A DNA stretch of 14,594 bases from Clostridia bacterium (GTDB lineage Bacteria > Bacillota > Clostridia > Oscillospirales > CAG-272), in NCBI GenBank assembly GCA_017397205.1, contig JAFQJX010000044.1, positions 1-14,594 on the forward strand, given 5' to 3'. The position numbers were made by a program, and so were the translations under genes. Below, piece after piece: positions 1-6,856 of the stretch (position 1 is the first letter of the stretch; every line of letters starts with the position of its first letter). The notes below the pieces were generated by a model. It saw only the letters and a program-made list of their open reading frames with translations. It was not told the DNA's origin and searched no databases.

Positions 1-2
1 AG

Positions 3-467
3 GAAAAGAAGCTCCGCATCGAGGATGCGCTCAACGCAACCAAGGCAGCCGTGGAGGAGGGCATTGTGGCAGGCGGCGGTACCGCCTATATCAACGTCAT
101 TCCCGCAGTAGAGAAGCTGCTGGCAGACGCCGATGGTGACGAGAAGACGGGGATTCAGCTCGTGATTCGCGCGCTCACCGCCCCCATGCGCCAGATTGCA
201 GAGAATGCAGGTTTGGACGGCTCCGTTATCGTGGATCAGATTAAGCGCAGCGGTAAGGTGGGCTGGGGCTTTGATGCCGCAAGAGAGGAATACGTGGATA
301 TGATTTCCGTCGGCATCGTGGACCCCGCGAAGGTGACGCGCAGCGCCCTGCAGAACGCCGCCTCTATCGCCGCCACCGTCCTCACGACGGAGGCAGTCGT
401 CAGCGACATTCCCGAGCCCCCCGCTCCCGCAGCCCCCGCCCCCGGCGGCATGGGCGGAATGTATTAA
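3..467 (+). CDS. groL: Chaperonin GroEL, C-terminal fragment (5' end outside window)
   Basis: C-terminal 154 residues of the 60-kDa chaperonin that folds proteins inside a GroES-capped double ring in the cytoplasm. The open frame runs in from the window edge, so an apparent GTG start at 51 is internal. The fragment opens with the conserved stretch EKKLRIEDALNATKAAVEEG and then GIVAGGGTA. The Asp at 24-26 matches the ATP-hydrolysing Asp398 of E. coli GroEL. Also seen are the intermediate and equatorial signatures around GSVIVDQIK and GWGFDAA, and the flexible tail PGGMGGMY typical of GroEL. A strong terminator follows. The upstream partner groS would lie outside the window. Identity is essentially certain. 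Confidence 0.97.
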   Translation, partial: EKKLRIEDALNATKAAVEEGIVAGGGTAYINVIPAVEKLLADADGDEKTGIQLVIRALTAPMRQIAENAGLDGSVIVDQIKRSGKVGWGFDAAREEYVDMISVGIVDPAKVTRSALQNAASIAATVLTTEAVVSDIPEPPAPAAPAPGGMGGMY

Positions 468-500
468 TTCCCGCGGGGAAACAATCTAAATAACAAAACA

Positions 501-536
501 AAATCACGCCATACTCACATGGCGTGATTTTTTGTT
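501..536 (+). terminator. Rho-independent terminator of groL
   Basis: A perfect 12-bp stem (501-512 with 519-530), loop ACTCAC, is followed by a run of T. It lies 33 bases after the groL stop codon. Confidence 0.93.
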
Positions 537-546
537 TATAAAAAAG

Positions 547-575
547 TTGAACAGCATTCAAATTTTTGATATAAT
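547..575 (+). promoter_or_regulatory. SigA-type promoter of the orphan gene at 611
   Basis: TTGAAC at 547-552 and TATAAT at 570-575 are separated by 17 bases, with a TGN extended -10 at 567-569. This is close to consensus, so the gene is not dependent on read-through from groL. Confidence 0.85.
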
Positions 576-610
576 GTAAGTGAAAAATATTAAGCAGCAG
601 GGGTGCAAAA

Positions 611-1120
611 ATGAAATCTAAAACCTTAAGAAAATTAGGCACAACTCTTTTTATTGCTTTCCTGTTGCTGAGCATTGTTTTTGGAGTTGCTTTTGCTGCA
701 ACTGAAAACAAGATATACTTACTGATAACCTGCATCAGCATTGTGTTTATGCTTTGTATTCCAGGCATATTGGTCAAATACATAAAGGTTGATGTGTTAA
801 AAGAATTAGAAGAAATAAATGATAGGACAGTTCAACAAGAAATAATTTATCAATTTTTGAAAGGCAATCACGGCTCATTCTTTCCGTTAGATGAATATGA
901 AACGGATATGGAAGTCTATTCCGATTTTGCATATATAGGATACATAAAGAAAGAGGACAAAGAAGATCCTCATATGGCAATTTACATTCATATATTAAGA
1001 GATGGTTTTAAAATTGTATACATGGAGAACAAGGTATTAAAGAAATATGACGCGTTTGAAAGTGTTGAGGAGATTTTTTCGTGCATCAAAGAGCAGTGCC
1101 GGTTAATCGTTAAGAATTAA
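611..1120 (+). CDS. Orphan two-helix membrane protein, function unknown
   Basis: 169 residues; I do not recognise the family. A lysine/arginine-rich N terminus (MKSKTLRK) is followed by two hydrophobic segments at about residues 10-30 and 35-57, joined by a short turn (ATENK). By the positive-inside rule this gives both ends in the cytoplasm. The soluble C-terminal part (58-169) is acidic and rich in lysine, tyrosine and isoleucine, with alternating strands that could be a small alpha/beta domain. The start is supported by an AGGGGTG ribosome binding site at about 599-605. The gene has its own strong promoter and ends against the convergent thiI unit's terminator. It is visibly AT-rich with AAA/ATA-type codons, unlike the GC-rich genes on both sides, which suggests acquisition from elsewhere. 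The reading frame is intact. Confidence 0.8.
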   Translation: MKSKTLRKLGTTLFIAFLLLSIVFGVAFAATENKIYLLITCISIVFMLCIPGILVKYIKVDVLKELEEINDRTVQQEIIYQFLKGNHGSFFPLDEYETDMEVYSDFAYIGYIKKEDKEDPHMAIYIHILRDGFKIVYMENKVLKKYDAFESVEEIFSCIKEQCRLIVKN

Positions 1121-1153
1121 TTTGCGTAAATACCATAGTTTCATTCGCACAAA

Positions 1154-1187
1154 GACAAAAAGAGGAGCCGTTTTACGGCTCCTCTTT
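1154..1187 (-). terminator. Terminator of the thiI-HD unit, shared with the convergent orphan gene
   Basis: A perfect 12-bp stem (1159-1170 with 1176-1187), loop TTTTA. On the minus strand it is followed by TTTTTGTCTTTG (T-rich); on the plus strand the tail is weak. It sits between two convergent genes and may stop both. Confidence 0.88.
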
Positions 1188-1224
1188 GATATTGCGCAGT
1201 TTTTCTCTTGGGTGGCAGGGGGCT

Positions 1225-1824
1225 TTATTTCTGCTCCTTGCCCTCGACGAAATAGGTTGCCTCGGTGTCGGCGATAGAGAGGGCGAGGGCGAGGGGGAAT
1301 TGCTCAAAGGCGGCGCCCACGTTGCGGGGGTCGTCCTCGTTGGAGAAGCCCATATGATAGCGAATGGCAAACGCCTCCTCGCGCGAGAGCTTCATATAGC
1401 CCGAGATGATATAGACGGATTTTTCCCCGTGACCGTAGGGAAGCTTATCCTCGTATTCGTAGTAGGGGACGGCACGCCACTGACCCGTCACGGGGTCCTT
1501 GACGTTACGGGAGGAAACCTTGTAAACGTTGACCTTGCACAGGTCGTGCAAAAGCGATACGATGGCAATCGTTTCGTCGGAATAGGTAAGACCGTACTGC
1601 TCTCTCACCGTATCTCTTGCGAGATAGTCGCGGAGGCACTCGTAGACGTTGATGGAGTGGGCAAGCAGGCCGCCCTCGTAGGCGTTGTGAAAGCGCGTGG
1701 AGGCGGGGGCGGTGAAAAAGTCGGAGGCGGGGCTCAACAGGTATGCGAGCAGCTCCTCGGCACCCTCGCGGGTAATCAGCGTACGGTACAGCTGCAAGAA
1801 TTTTTCCTTATTGTTGTTTTCCAT
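1225..1824 (-). CDS. HD-domain metal-dependent phosphohydrolase
   Basis: 199-residue soluble protein with a single HD domain. Candidate metal ligands are visible in order: H46 and H56 (in RFHNAYEGGLLAHS), the HD pair H93-D94 (LLHDLCKVN), H132 (YGHGEKS), H157 (IRYHMG) and D186 (SIADTEATYF). HD proteins hydrolyse phosphate esters of nucleotides or RNA. This short form resembles the HD part of YhaM-type 3'-5' exoribonucleases but has no OB-fold RNA-binding domain, so the substrate cannot be named. The start has an AGGAG box 6 bases upstream. It lies 28 bases downstream of thiI on the same strand and ends at a terminator, so the two are almost surely co-transcribed. Similar stand-alone HD proteins are common in Clostridia and their phages. 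Fold call is firm, specific function unknown. Confidence 0.85.
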   Translation of the reverse strand: MENNNKEKFLQLYRTLITREGAEELLAYLLSPASDFFTAPASTRFHNAYEGGLLAHSINVYECLRDYLARDTVREQYGLTYSDETIAIVSLLHDLCKVNVYKVSSRNVKDPVTGQWRAVPYYEYEDKLPYGHGEKSVYIISGYMKLSREEAFAIRYHMGFSNEDDPRNVGAAFEQFPLALALSIADTEATYFVEGKEQK

Positions 1825-1852
1825 AGGTGACTCCTGTTTCGGTTGTTTGTTG

Positions 1853-3040
1853 TTAGGTGTAATCGTCGTAGACGGTGCGCGTTTCGGTATACAGGGATTG
1901 CCATGCCTCCTCCAGGAGCGCCGCCTCGTCTACCTTGGCAAGCTCTGCCAGCACCTTTTCGGGGACGGGCTTTGTCTTGGGGTGGCGGGGGGTAAAGACG
2001 GTGCAGCAATCCTCGTAGGGCAAAATTGCCGTTTCGTAAGTGCCGATGCGACGGGCGATGGCAATGATTTCCTCCTTGTCAAGCCCGATGCAGGGGCGGA
2101 AGACGGGCAGGGTGACGGCGCTTCCCGTAAACGCCATTGCCTCCATGGTCTGGCTTGCCACCTGACCTAAGCTTTCTCCTGTAATCAGCGCACCGCAGCC
2201 GTATTCCTCGGCACAACGCTGAGAGAGCTTCATCATAAAGTGGCGGAGGAGGAGGGTGAAATAATCCTCGTTGCAGGCGCGTACCAGCTCCTCCTGGACA
2301 CGGGTGAGGGAGATGACGTGAATATGCAGGCGCGACACGAAGCGGCAAAGCTCCTCGCCCAGCTGGAACACCTTGTCGCGCGCACGCTCCGAGGTGTAGG
2401 GGAAGGACTCAAAGTGCAGGGCGTGCAGCTCCAGCCCGCGCTTTGCCATCATATAGCCCGCGACGGGGGAGTCAATGCCGCCCGAAAGCAGGAGCAGACC
2501 CATGCCCGCGCTGCCGCGCGGCAGGCCACCTGCACCGCGCTCCTGGCGGGCGTGCACGTACGCCTTGTCCTCGCGCACCTCTACCATGACGGTTGCATCG
2601 GGGTGATGCAAATCCACCTTGATACCGGGAACGGAGGCGAGAATGGCGCCGCCGACAATGGCGGCAATTTCAGGGGAGGGCAGGGGGAAGCGCTTGTCCG
2701 AGCGCTTGGCATCCACGCGGAAGGTCTTAACCCCCGCCAGGCAGGCGGGCAGGTATTCCTTTGCCACGCGGCAGATGTCCTCCATGTTCTTTTCCGCCTC
2801 CGCCGCACGGGTGATGCCGGAAATACCAAAGGTGTCCCTTGCGCTTTCGTACATTCCCTCAAGGTCGGCGTTTTCATTGAGCGGCTCAATATACATGGTG
2901 GACTGTGCACGGTGCACCTTGAACGCGCCGAAATGGTGCGCGCGGCGGCGCAGCTCGCGCGTGAGCTGTGCCTCAAAGGAGCTGCGGTTGGCGCCCTTGA
3001 GCACCAGCTCCCCGTATTTACAAAGGATAATTTCTCTCAT
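1853..3040 (-). CDS. thiI: ThiI, tRNA 4-thiouridine synthase / sulfurtransferase
   Basis: 395-residue enzyme that adenylates U8 of tRNA and transfers sulfur to give 4-thiouridine; in many bacteria it also feeds thiazole synthesis. An N-terminal ferredoxin-like and THUMP RNA-binding region covers about 1-170. The PP-loop pyrophosphatase domain follows, with SGGIDSP at 186-192, the later motif ALITGESLGQVASQT and a C-terminal DCCTVFTPRHPKTKP. The rhodanese domain of E. coli ThiI is absent, as in most Firmicutes, so persulfide handling must differ. The start at 3040 (MREIILCKYGELVLKG) matches the family; an in-frame upstream extension to 3097 is not family-like and spans the promoter. A GAGGG box precedes it. 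First gene of a two-gene unit with the HD protein, divergent from valS. Confidence 0.95.
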   Translation of the reverse strand: MREIILCKYGELVLKGANRSSFEAQLTRELRRRAHHFGAFKVHRAQSTMYIEPLNENADLEGMYESARDTFGISGITRAAEAEKNMEDICRVAKEYLPACLAGVKTFRVDAKRSDKRFPLPSPEIAAIVGGAILASVPGIKVDLHHPDATVMVEVREDKAYVHARQERGAGGLPRGSAGMGLLLLSGGIDSPVAGYMMAKRGLELHALHFESFPYTSERARDKVFQLGEELCRFVSRLHIHVISLTRVQEELVRACNEDYFTLLLRHFMMKLSQRCAEEYGCGALITGESLGQVASQTMEAMAFTGSAVTLPVFRPCIGLDKEEIIAIARRIGTYETAILPYEDCCTVFTPRHPKTKPVPEKVLAELAKVDEAALLEEAWQSLYTETRTVYDDYT

Positions 3041-3068
3041 ACGACCCTCGCTTGCTTTACTGTACAAC

Positions 3069-3097
3069 AGTATACCACACCCCGCGCCCTTTGGCAA
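3069..3097 (-). promoter_or_regulatory. Promoter of thiI
   Basis: On the minus strand TTGCCA (3097-3092) and TATACT (3074-3069) are spaced 17 bases apart, with a TG just upstream of the -10 (extended -10). It fires away from the valS promoter, only 21 bases from that promoter's -35. Confidence 0.75.
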
Positions 3098-3118
3098 GAG
3101 AAAAACGCCGCGCGCCCC

Positions 3119-3147
3119 TTGACAAAAGCAAAGTATTATATTACAAT
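3119..3147 (+). promoter_or_regulatory. Promoter of the valS leader
   Basis: TTGACA (3119-3124), 17-base spacer, TACAAT (3142-3147). Transcription would begin near 3154, just ahead of the T-box stem I. Confidence 0.88.
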
Positions 3148-3153
3148 AGAGTG

Positions 3154-3390
3154 GCTATGACGGGAAGGAGTAGCGGTGCGAGCCGAGCAAGAGAGGGGGC
3201 GGTTGGTGAGAGCCCCTGCGGCAAGCGGCGTGAAGGTCGTCCCTGAGCGCGGAAAGAACGGCGGTCAGCCGCCTATTAGACTCCATTTCACGAGGCGCAC
3301 CTCGGGTGCGCGAATACAGGTGGTACCGCGGGGGCAGCCCCCTCGCCCTGTGTAGTGCGTTTGGCGCTATGCAGGTTTTTTTATTTTTTG
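3154..3390 (+). ncRNA. T-box riboswitch leader sensing valyl-tRNA
   Basis: This leader lets uncharged tRNA-Val switch on valS. Stem I shows the AGTA motif (3169-3172) and a distal hairpin GGGGC/GCCCC (3196-3216) enclosing GGTTGGTGAGA. The specifier region is TGAAG-GTC-GTC-CCTGAG; GTC (Val) occurs twice in tandem at 3236-3241, agreeing with the downstream gene. Further hairpins are at 3260-3273 and 3295-3311. The T-box AGGTGGTACCGCG is at 3318-3330; its TGGT can pair with the ACCA end of tRNA-Val. ACAGG (3316-3320) pairs with CCTGT (3347-3351) to form the antiterminator, and the same CCTGT arm is the left arm of the terminator. This fills most of the 392-base gap between thiI and valS. Confidence 0.95.
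3347..3390 (+). terminator. Regulated terminator of the valS T-box
   Basis: A 12-bp stem with three G-T wobbles (3347-3358 with 3364-3375), loop GTTTG, then T7-A-T6. It is mutually exclusive with the antiterminator because both use 3347-3351. Confidence 0.92.
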
Positions 3391-3432
3391 ATTATTTTTT
3401 GAGAAACGGCGCAAGCCGAAACGGAGCTGATT

Positions 3433-6057
3433 ATGAAAGAACTCACAAAAACCTATGCCCCCAAGGAGTTTGAGGACAGAATTTACGCGACCTGGTGCGA
3501 AAAGGGCTATTTCACGCCCGACCCCGCCTCCAAGGCGCCGACCTTCTCCATCGTCATTCCTCCCCCCAACGTGACGGGGCAGCTGCATATGGGTCACGCG
3601 CTGGACGATACCCTGCAGGATATTCTCGTCCGCTACAAGCGTATGCAGGGCTTCAATACCCTGTGGGTGCCCGGCACCGACCACGCAGGCATTGCCACCC
3701 AAATTAAGGTGGAGGAGCAGCTGAGAGTCAACGAGGGCATTACCCGCTACGACCTCGGGCGCGAGAAATTCCTTGAGCGCGTCTGGGATTGGAAGCGTCA
3801 GTACGGAAGCCGCATCATTTCTCAGCTCAAGAAGCTGGGCACCTCCTGCGACTGGACGAGAGAGCGCTTTACCATGGACGAGGGCTGCTCCCGCGCTGTC
3901 AAGGAGGTATTCGTCAGCTTGTATGAAAAGGGGCTGATTTACCGCGGCAACCGCATTATCAACTGGTGCCCCCACTGCAAGACTGCACTCTCCGACGCCG
4001 AGGTGGAATACGAGGAGCAGGCAGGGCATTTCTGGCATATCCGCTACCCCATCAAGGGCGAGGACGGATACGTGGAGATTGCCACCACCCGCCCCGAGAC
4101 CATGTTCGGTGATACCGCCGTTGCCGTCAACCCCGAGGACGAAAAGACCCGTCATCTCATCGGCAAGACCCTGATTCTGCCCCTCGTGGGACGGGAAATC
4201 CCCGTGATTGCAGACGATTACGTGGAAATCGGCTTCGGTACGGGCTGCGTGAAAATCACCCCCGCCCACGACCCCAACGACTTCCTCGTCGGTCAGCGCC
4301 ACGGCCTTGAGCAAATCAAGGTCATGAACGACGATGCCACCATGAACCGCTTTGCAGGCAAGTACGAGGGCATGGACCGCTACGCCTGCCGCAAGGCACT
4401 CATTGCCGACCTGGAGGCGGAGGGCTACCTCCTGTCCACCGAGCCGCACAGCCACAACGTCGGTACCTGCTACCGCTGCGGCACCACGGTGGAGCCCCTG
4501 ACGAGCGACCAGTGGTTCGTCAAGATGGGTCCCATGATTGAGCCCTCCCTTGACGCGGTACGGAGCGGCGCCATCCGCTTCATTCCAGAGCGCTTCACCC
4601 GTAACTATACCGTGTGGATGGAAAATCTCCACGATTGGTGCATCTCCCGTCAGCTCTGGTGGGGGCACCGCATCCCTGCCTTCTACTGCGACGAGTGCGG
4701 TGAATTGACCGTCACCAAGGAGGAGAGCGCCGTTTGTCCTAAGTGCGGCAAGCCCATGCGCCAGGAAAGCGACGTCCTGGATACCTGGTTCTCCTCCGCC
4801 CTCTGGCCCTTCTCCGTAATGGGCTGGCCGGATGAAACCGAGGACCTCAAAAAATACTATCCCACGAGCACCCTCGTCACGGGCTACGATATCATTTCCT
4901 TCTGGGTTTCCCGTATGATTTTCTCGGGCCTGGAGCATACGGGCAAGGCACCCTTCAGCACCGTGTTGATTCACGGGCTTGTGCGTGACGCACAGGGGCG
5001 CAAGATGTCCAAATCTCTCGGCAACGGCATTGACCCGCTTGAAATGATTGACAAATACGGCGCGGACGCCCTGCGCTTTGCCCTCGCGACGGGCAACGCC
5101 CCCGGCAACGATATGCGCTTCAGCGACGAGAAGATTGAGGCAGCCCGTAACTTTGCAAACAAGCTGTGGAACGCCTCCCGCTTCGTGCTGATGAATCTGA
5201 CGGACGACGATATGGACCTGACCCTGCCTCGGGCAGAGGAAATGGCGGCGGAGGATAAGTGGATTGTCAGCCGCTTCAACCGTCTGACACGCAGCGTATG
5301 TGAAAACCTGAACAATTACGAGATAGGCGTTGCCCTGTCCGAGATTTACGATTTCACCTGGGATACCTTCTGCGACTGGTACATTGAGCTTGCCAAGAGC
5401 CGCCTGTACGATAAGGAAAGCGAGGGCGCAAGCGTTGCCCGCCGCACCCTGCTGTGGTGCCTGACGGGGATTCTCAAGCTGCTGCACCCCTATATGCCCT
5501 TTATTACCGAGGAAATATTCACCGCCCTGCCCCACGAGGGAGAGAGCATTATGATTTCCTTCTATCCCGACTATGACGAGCACCTCCTGTTCGCTCGGGA
5601 GGAGGAGGAAATGGAGCGCGTGATTTCCACCATTCGCGCGGTGCGCAACCGCCGTGCAGAAATGAACGTGCCCCCCTCCCGCAAGGCAAACCTCATTGTC
5701 ATCACTCCCTATCCCGAAACCTTCCGCCGCGCGACCCCCTTCTTTGAGAAGCTGGCATCCGCCGAGACTCTCACGGTGGTGGACAGCTACGACGGCGAGG
5801 GGGCTGTGAAAATCGTCACCGACTCCGCCACCGTTGCCATTCCCATGGGCGACCTCGTGGATCTGGAAAAGGAGCGTGCGAGAATGGAGGCAGAGCGCGC
5901 CAAGGTGCTGGCAGAAATTGACCGCATTGAGCGCAAGCTCGCAAACGAGGGCTTCGTCAGCAAGGCACCTGCCGCCGTGGTAGAGGGCGAACGCGCCAAG
6001 CTGGAAAAATACCGCCTGACGCTCTCTCAGCTGGAAACGGCACTTGCAAATCTGTAA
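3433..6057 (+). CDS. valS: Valyl-tRNA synthetase (ValRS)
   Basis: 874 residues, the usual length for the family. It charges tRNA-Val with valine and edits misattached threonine. Class I signatures are present: HIGH-type HMGH at 52-55 (after PPPNVTGQL) and KMSKS at 524-528. The CP1 editing insertion holds the conserved TTRPETMFGDTAVAV. A zinc-ribbon-like pair, C419/C422 and C435/C438, lies before DVLDTWFSSALWPF. The anticodon-binding helical domain follows, and the last 70 residues form the charged coiled-coil arm (DLEKERARMEAERAK...) typical of ValRS. The ATG at 3433 has a GGAG box 7 bases upstream. It stands alone behind its T-box and is closed by a strong terminator; the usual clostridial partner folC does not follow. 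Confidence 0.98.
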   Translation: MKELTKTYAPKEFEDRIYATWCEKGYFTPDPASKAPTFSIVIPPPNVTGQLHMGHALDDTLQDILVRYKRMQGFNTLWVPGTDHAGIATQIKVEEQLRVNEGITRYDLGREKFLERVWDWKRQYGSRIISQLKKLGTSCDWTRERFTMDEGCSRAVKEVFVSLYEKGLIYRGNRIINWCPHCKTALSDAEVEYEEQAGHFWHIRYPIKGEDGYVEIATTRPETMFGDTAVAVNPEDEKTRHLIGKTLILPLVGREIPVIADDYVEIGFGTGCVKITPAHDPNDFLVGQRHGLEQIKVMNDDATMNRFAGKYEGMDRYACRKALIADLEAEGYLLSTEPHSHNVGTCYRCGTTVEPLTSDQWFVKMGPMIEPSLDAVRSGAIRFIPERFTRNYTVWMENLHDWCISRQLWWGHRIPAFYCDECGELTVTKEESAVCPKCGKPMRQESDVLDTWFSSALWPFSVMGWPDETEDLKKYYPTSTLVTGYDIISFWVSRMIFSGLEHTGKAPFSTVLIHGLVRDAQGRKMSKSLGNGIDPLEMIDKYGADALRFALATGNAPGNDMRFSDEKIEAARNFANKLWNASRFVLMNLTDDDMDLTLPRAEEMAAEDKWIVSRFNRLTRSVCENLNNYEIGVALSEIYDFTWDTFCDWYIELAKSRLYDKESEGASVARRTLLWCLTGILKLLHPYMPFITEEIFTALPHEGESIMISFYPDYDEHLLFAREEEEMERVISTIRAVRNRRAEMNVPPSRKANLIVITPYPETFRRATPFFEKLASAETLTVVDSYDGEGAVKIVTDSATVAIPMGDLVDLEKERARMEAERAKVLAEIDRIERKLANEGFVSKAPAAVVEGERAKLEKYRLTLSQLETALANL

Positions 6058-6077
6058 TACAAGCAAATACGAAAACG

Positions 6078-6108
6078 AAAAGGAAGTCGCAAAAGCGACT
6101 TCCTTTTT
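6078..6108. terminator. Bidirectional terminator between valS and the xre gene
   Basis: A 13-bp stem (6078-6090 with 6095-6107), loop AAAA. A T-run ends the plus side and TTTTCGTTTTCG follows on the minus side. It can serve valS (+) and the convergent repressor gene (-). Confidence 0.92.
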
Positions 6109-6141
6109 GGCGTTCCATAAAATGCGCAGCGCGCGGAAGTA

Positions 6142-6360
6142 TTATTTCAGCTTTCTCGGCGTGCTGATAAGCCCCGCCAGATAGTCAAGAGAAACGTTGT
6201 AGTACTGTGCTAAAACAATCATGCGCTCAAGCGGAATGGCTCTTTTTCCGTTTTCATACTGAGCGTAATAGGATTGACTTGTGCCGATAATTTTTGCAAT
6301 TTCCGCCTGGCTTTTATCGGCGTCCTCTCTCAGGTCCTTTAGCCGTTGATAAACACTCAT
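6142..6360 (-). CDS. Xre/Cro-type helix-turn-helix repressor
   Basis: 72-residue protein that is almost entirely one HTH_3 (Cro/C1) DNA-binding domain, residues about 5-62. The helix-turn-helix is KSQAEIAKIIGTSQSYYAQYENGKRAI, quoted here as SQAEIAKIIGTSQSYYAQYE, and the domain ends in the typical LAQYYNVSLDYLAGL. There is no peptidase or ligand-binding domain, so it probably acts as a simple dimeric repressor. A GGTGGGGA box precedes ATG 6360. It is divergent from a small gene at 6488, and the shared intergenic region holds repeated GAACTA/TAGTTC sites over both promoters, so autorepression and repression of the neighbour are likely. Composition is less GC-rich than the surrounding housekeeping genes. 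Such pairs are often phage- or plasmid-derived. Confidence 0.93.
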   Translation of the reverse strand: MSVYQRLKDLREDADKSQAEIAKIIGTSQSYYAQYENGKRAIPLERMIVLAQYYNVSLDYLAGLISTPRKLK

Positions 6361-6389
6361 TTCCCCACCGTCCCCGTTCTTTTTTGAAA

Positions 6390-6395
6390 ATTATA
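6390..6395 (-). promoter_or_regulatory. Extended -10 promoter element of the xre gene
   Basis: On the minus strand TGC-TATAAT (6398-6390) forms an extended -10. No good -35 hexamer is found 16-18 bases upstream. A GAACTA hexamer (6404-6409) lies in the spacer, so the repressor could block its own promoter. Confidence 0.65.
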
Positions 6396-6402
6396 GCACA
6401 AA

Positions 6403-6468
6403 TGAACTAAAAACAGTTGACATTAGTTCGCAATTGAACTACAATATATTTAGTTCACATTGAAACTA
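6403..6468. promoter_or_regulatory. Operator array for the Xre repressor
   Basis: Four exact copies of GAACTA/TAGTTC occur at 6404-6409, 6424-6429, 6436-6441 and 6451-6456, plus a one-mismatch copy AAACTA at 6463-6468. Two 18-bp dyads share the same arms and 6-base spacing: 6424-6441 (perfect) and 6451-6468 (one mismatch). An imperfect dyad of different arm order spans 6403-6420. The binding of Xre here is inferred from position and symmetry. Confidence 0.75.
6417..6445 (+). promoter_or_regulatory. Promoter of the DUF6809-like gene
   Basis: TTGACA (6417-6422), 17-base spacer, TACAAT (6440-6445), the same hexamers and spacing as the valS promoter. The perfect operator dyad fills the spacer exactly and touches the -10; the second dyad covers the expected start of transcription. 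Confidence 0.85.
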
Positions 6469-6487
6469 TTTCAAAAGGCGGTTGGAA

Positions 6488-6757
6488 ATGAAAAAAACAC
6501 TTGAAAAGCTTTGGCATGAATATCTTTCGGACGAATGCGCCGTAATTGATACGGAAGAGGAGCGAGCACTCAGCAAAAAGGCAGTAGAGCTGCACGAAAA
6601 AGCAAGTGCATTTCTGAACAGGGAACAAGAGGAGGCAGTAGAAAAATACGTTGAGGCAATCTGCGACATTGAATCCTGTTATGTGAAAAAGGCGTTTATA
6701 AAGGGGTGTGAATTTGGGGTTTTGTTTCTTTTAGAGGCGGGGGATTTTGGAAAGTAA
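6488..6757 (+). CDS. Small DUF6809-like protein, function unknown
   Basis: 89-residue soluble, mainly helical protein. It opens with LEKLWHEYLS, has a charged helical middle (KKAVELHEKASAFLNREQEE) and ends with KAFIKGCEFGVLFLLEA. This pattern of a short N-terminal motif, heptad-like helices and a final FxxGxxxG-type helix resembles DUF6809 proteins of Clostridia; that assignment is from memory and unverified. The chosen ATG at 6488 has AAAAGGCGG 7 bases upstream; a TTG two codons earlier is less likely. It is transcribed divergently from the Xre repressor from a promoter embedded in repeated operators, so it is probably off until repression is lifted. No toxin motif is visible, although the arrangement resembles small regulated modules. 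Confidence 0.75.
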   Translation: MKKTLEKLWHEYLSDECAVIDTEEERALSKKAVELHEKASAFLNREQEEAVEKYVEAICDIESCYVKKAFIKGCEFGVLFLLEAGDFGK

Positions 6758-6799
6758 AAAACCGTTCTCAGAAGCTATATACTTTGTTTATCAAGGCGA

Positions 6800-6831
6800 C
6801 AGCTGTGAAAAAGCAAGACGGAGAACAGCTG
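6800..6831. repeat. Inverted repeat CAGCTGT...ACAGCTG
   Basis: Two 7-base arms (6800-6806 and 6825-6831) are separated by 18 bases in the gap between the DUF6809-like gene and the lipoprotein gene. There is no adjoining T-run, so it is a poor terminator. Role unknown. Confidence 0.4.
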
Positions 6832-6856
6832 ATTATCTTTGCCCTTTATAGTGCGC

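Noticed and set aside
1280..1302. Short GAGGGCGAGGGC-type repeat
   Set aside because: It reads in frame as a run of Leu/Ala/Ser codons in the HD protein and is simply codon bias, not a repeat element.
2240..3160. Open frame of 306 codons on the plus strand opposite thiI
   Set aside because: Shadow of thiI. It would also read through the thiI and valS promoters and has no start signal of its own.
3367..6066. Open frame of 899 codons on the minus strand opposite valS
   Set aside because: It is an antisense shadow of a GC-rich, strongly conserved gene. The plus frame has HMGH, KMSKS and the zinc cysteines, a ribosome binding site and a T-box; the minus frame resembles no family I know and overlaps the valS terminator region.
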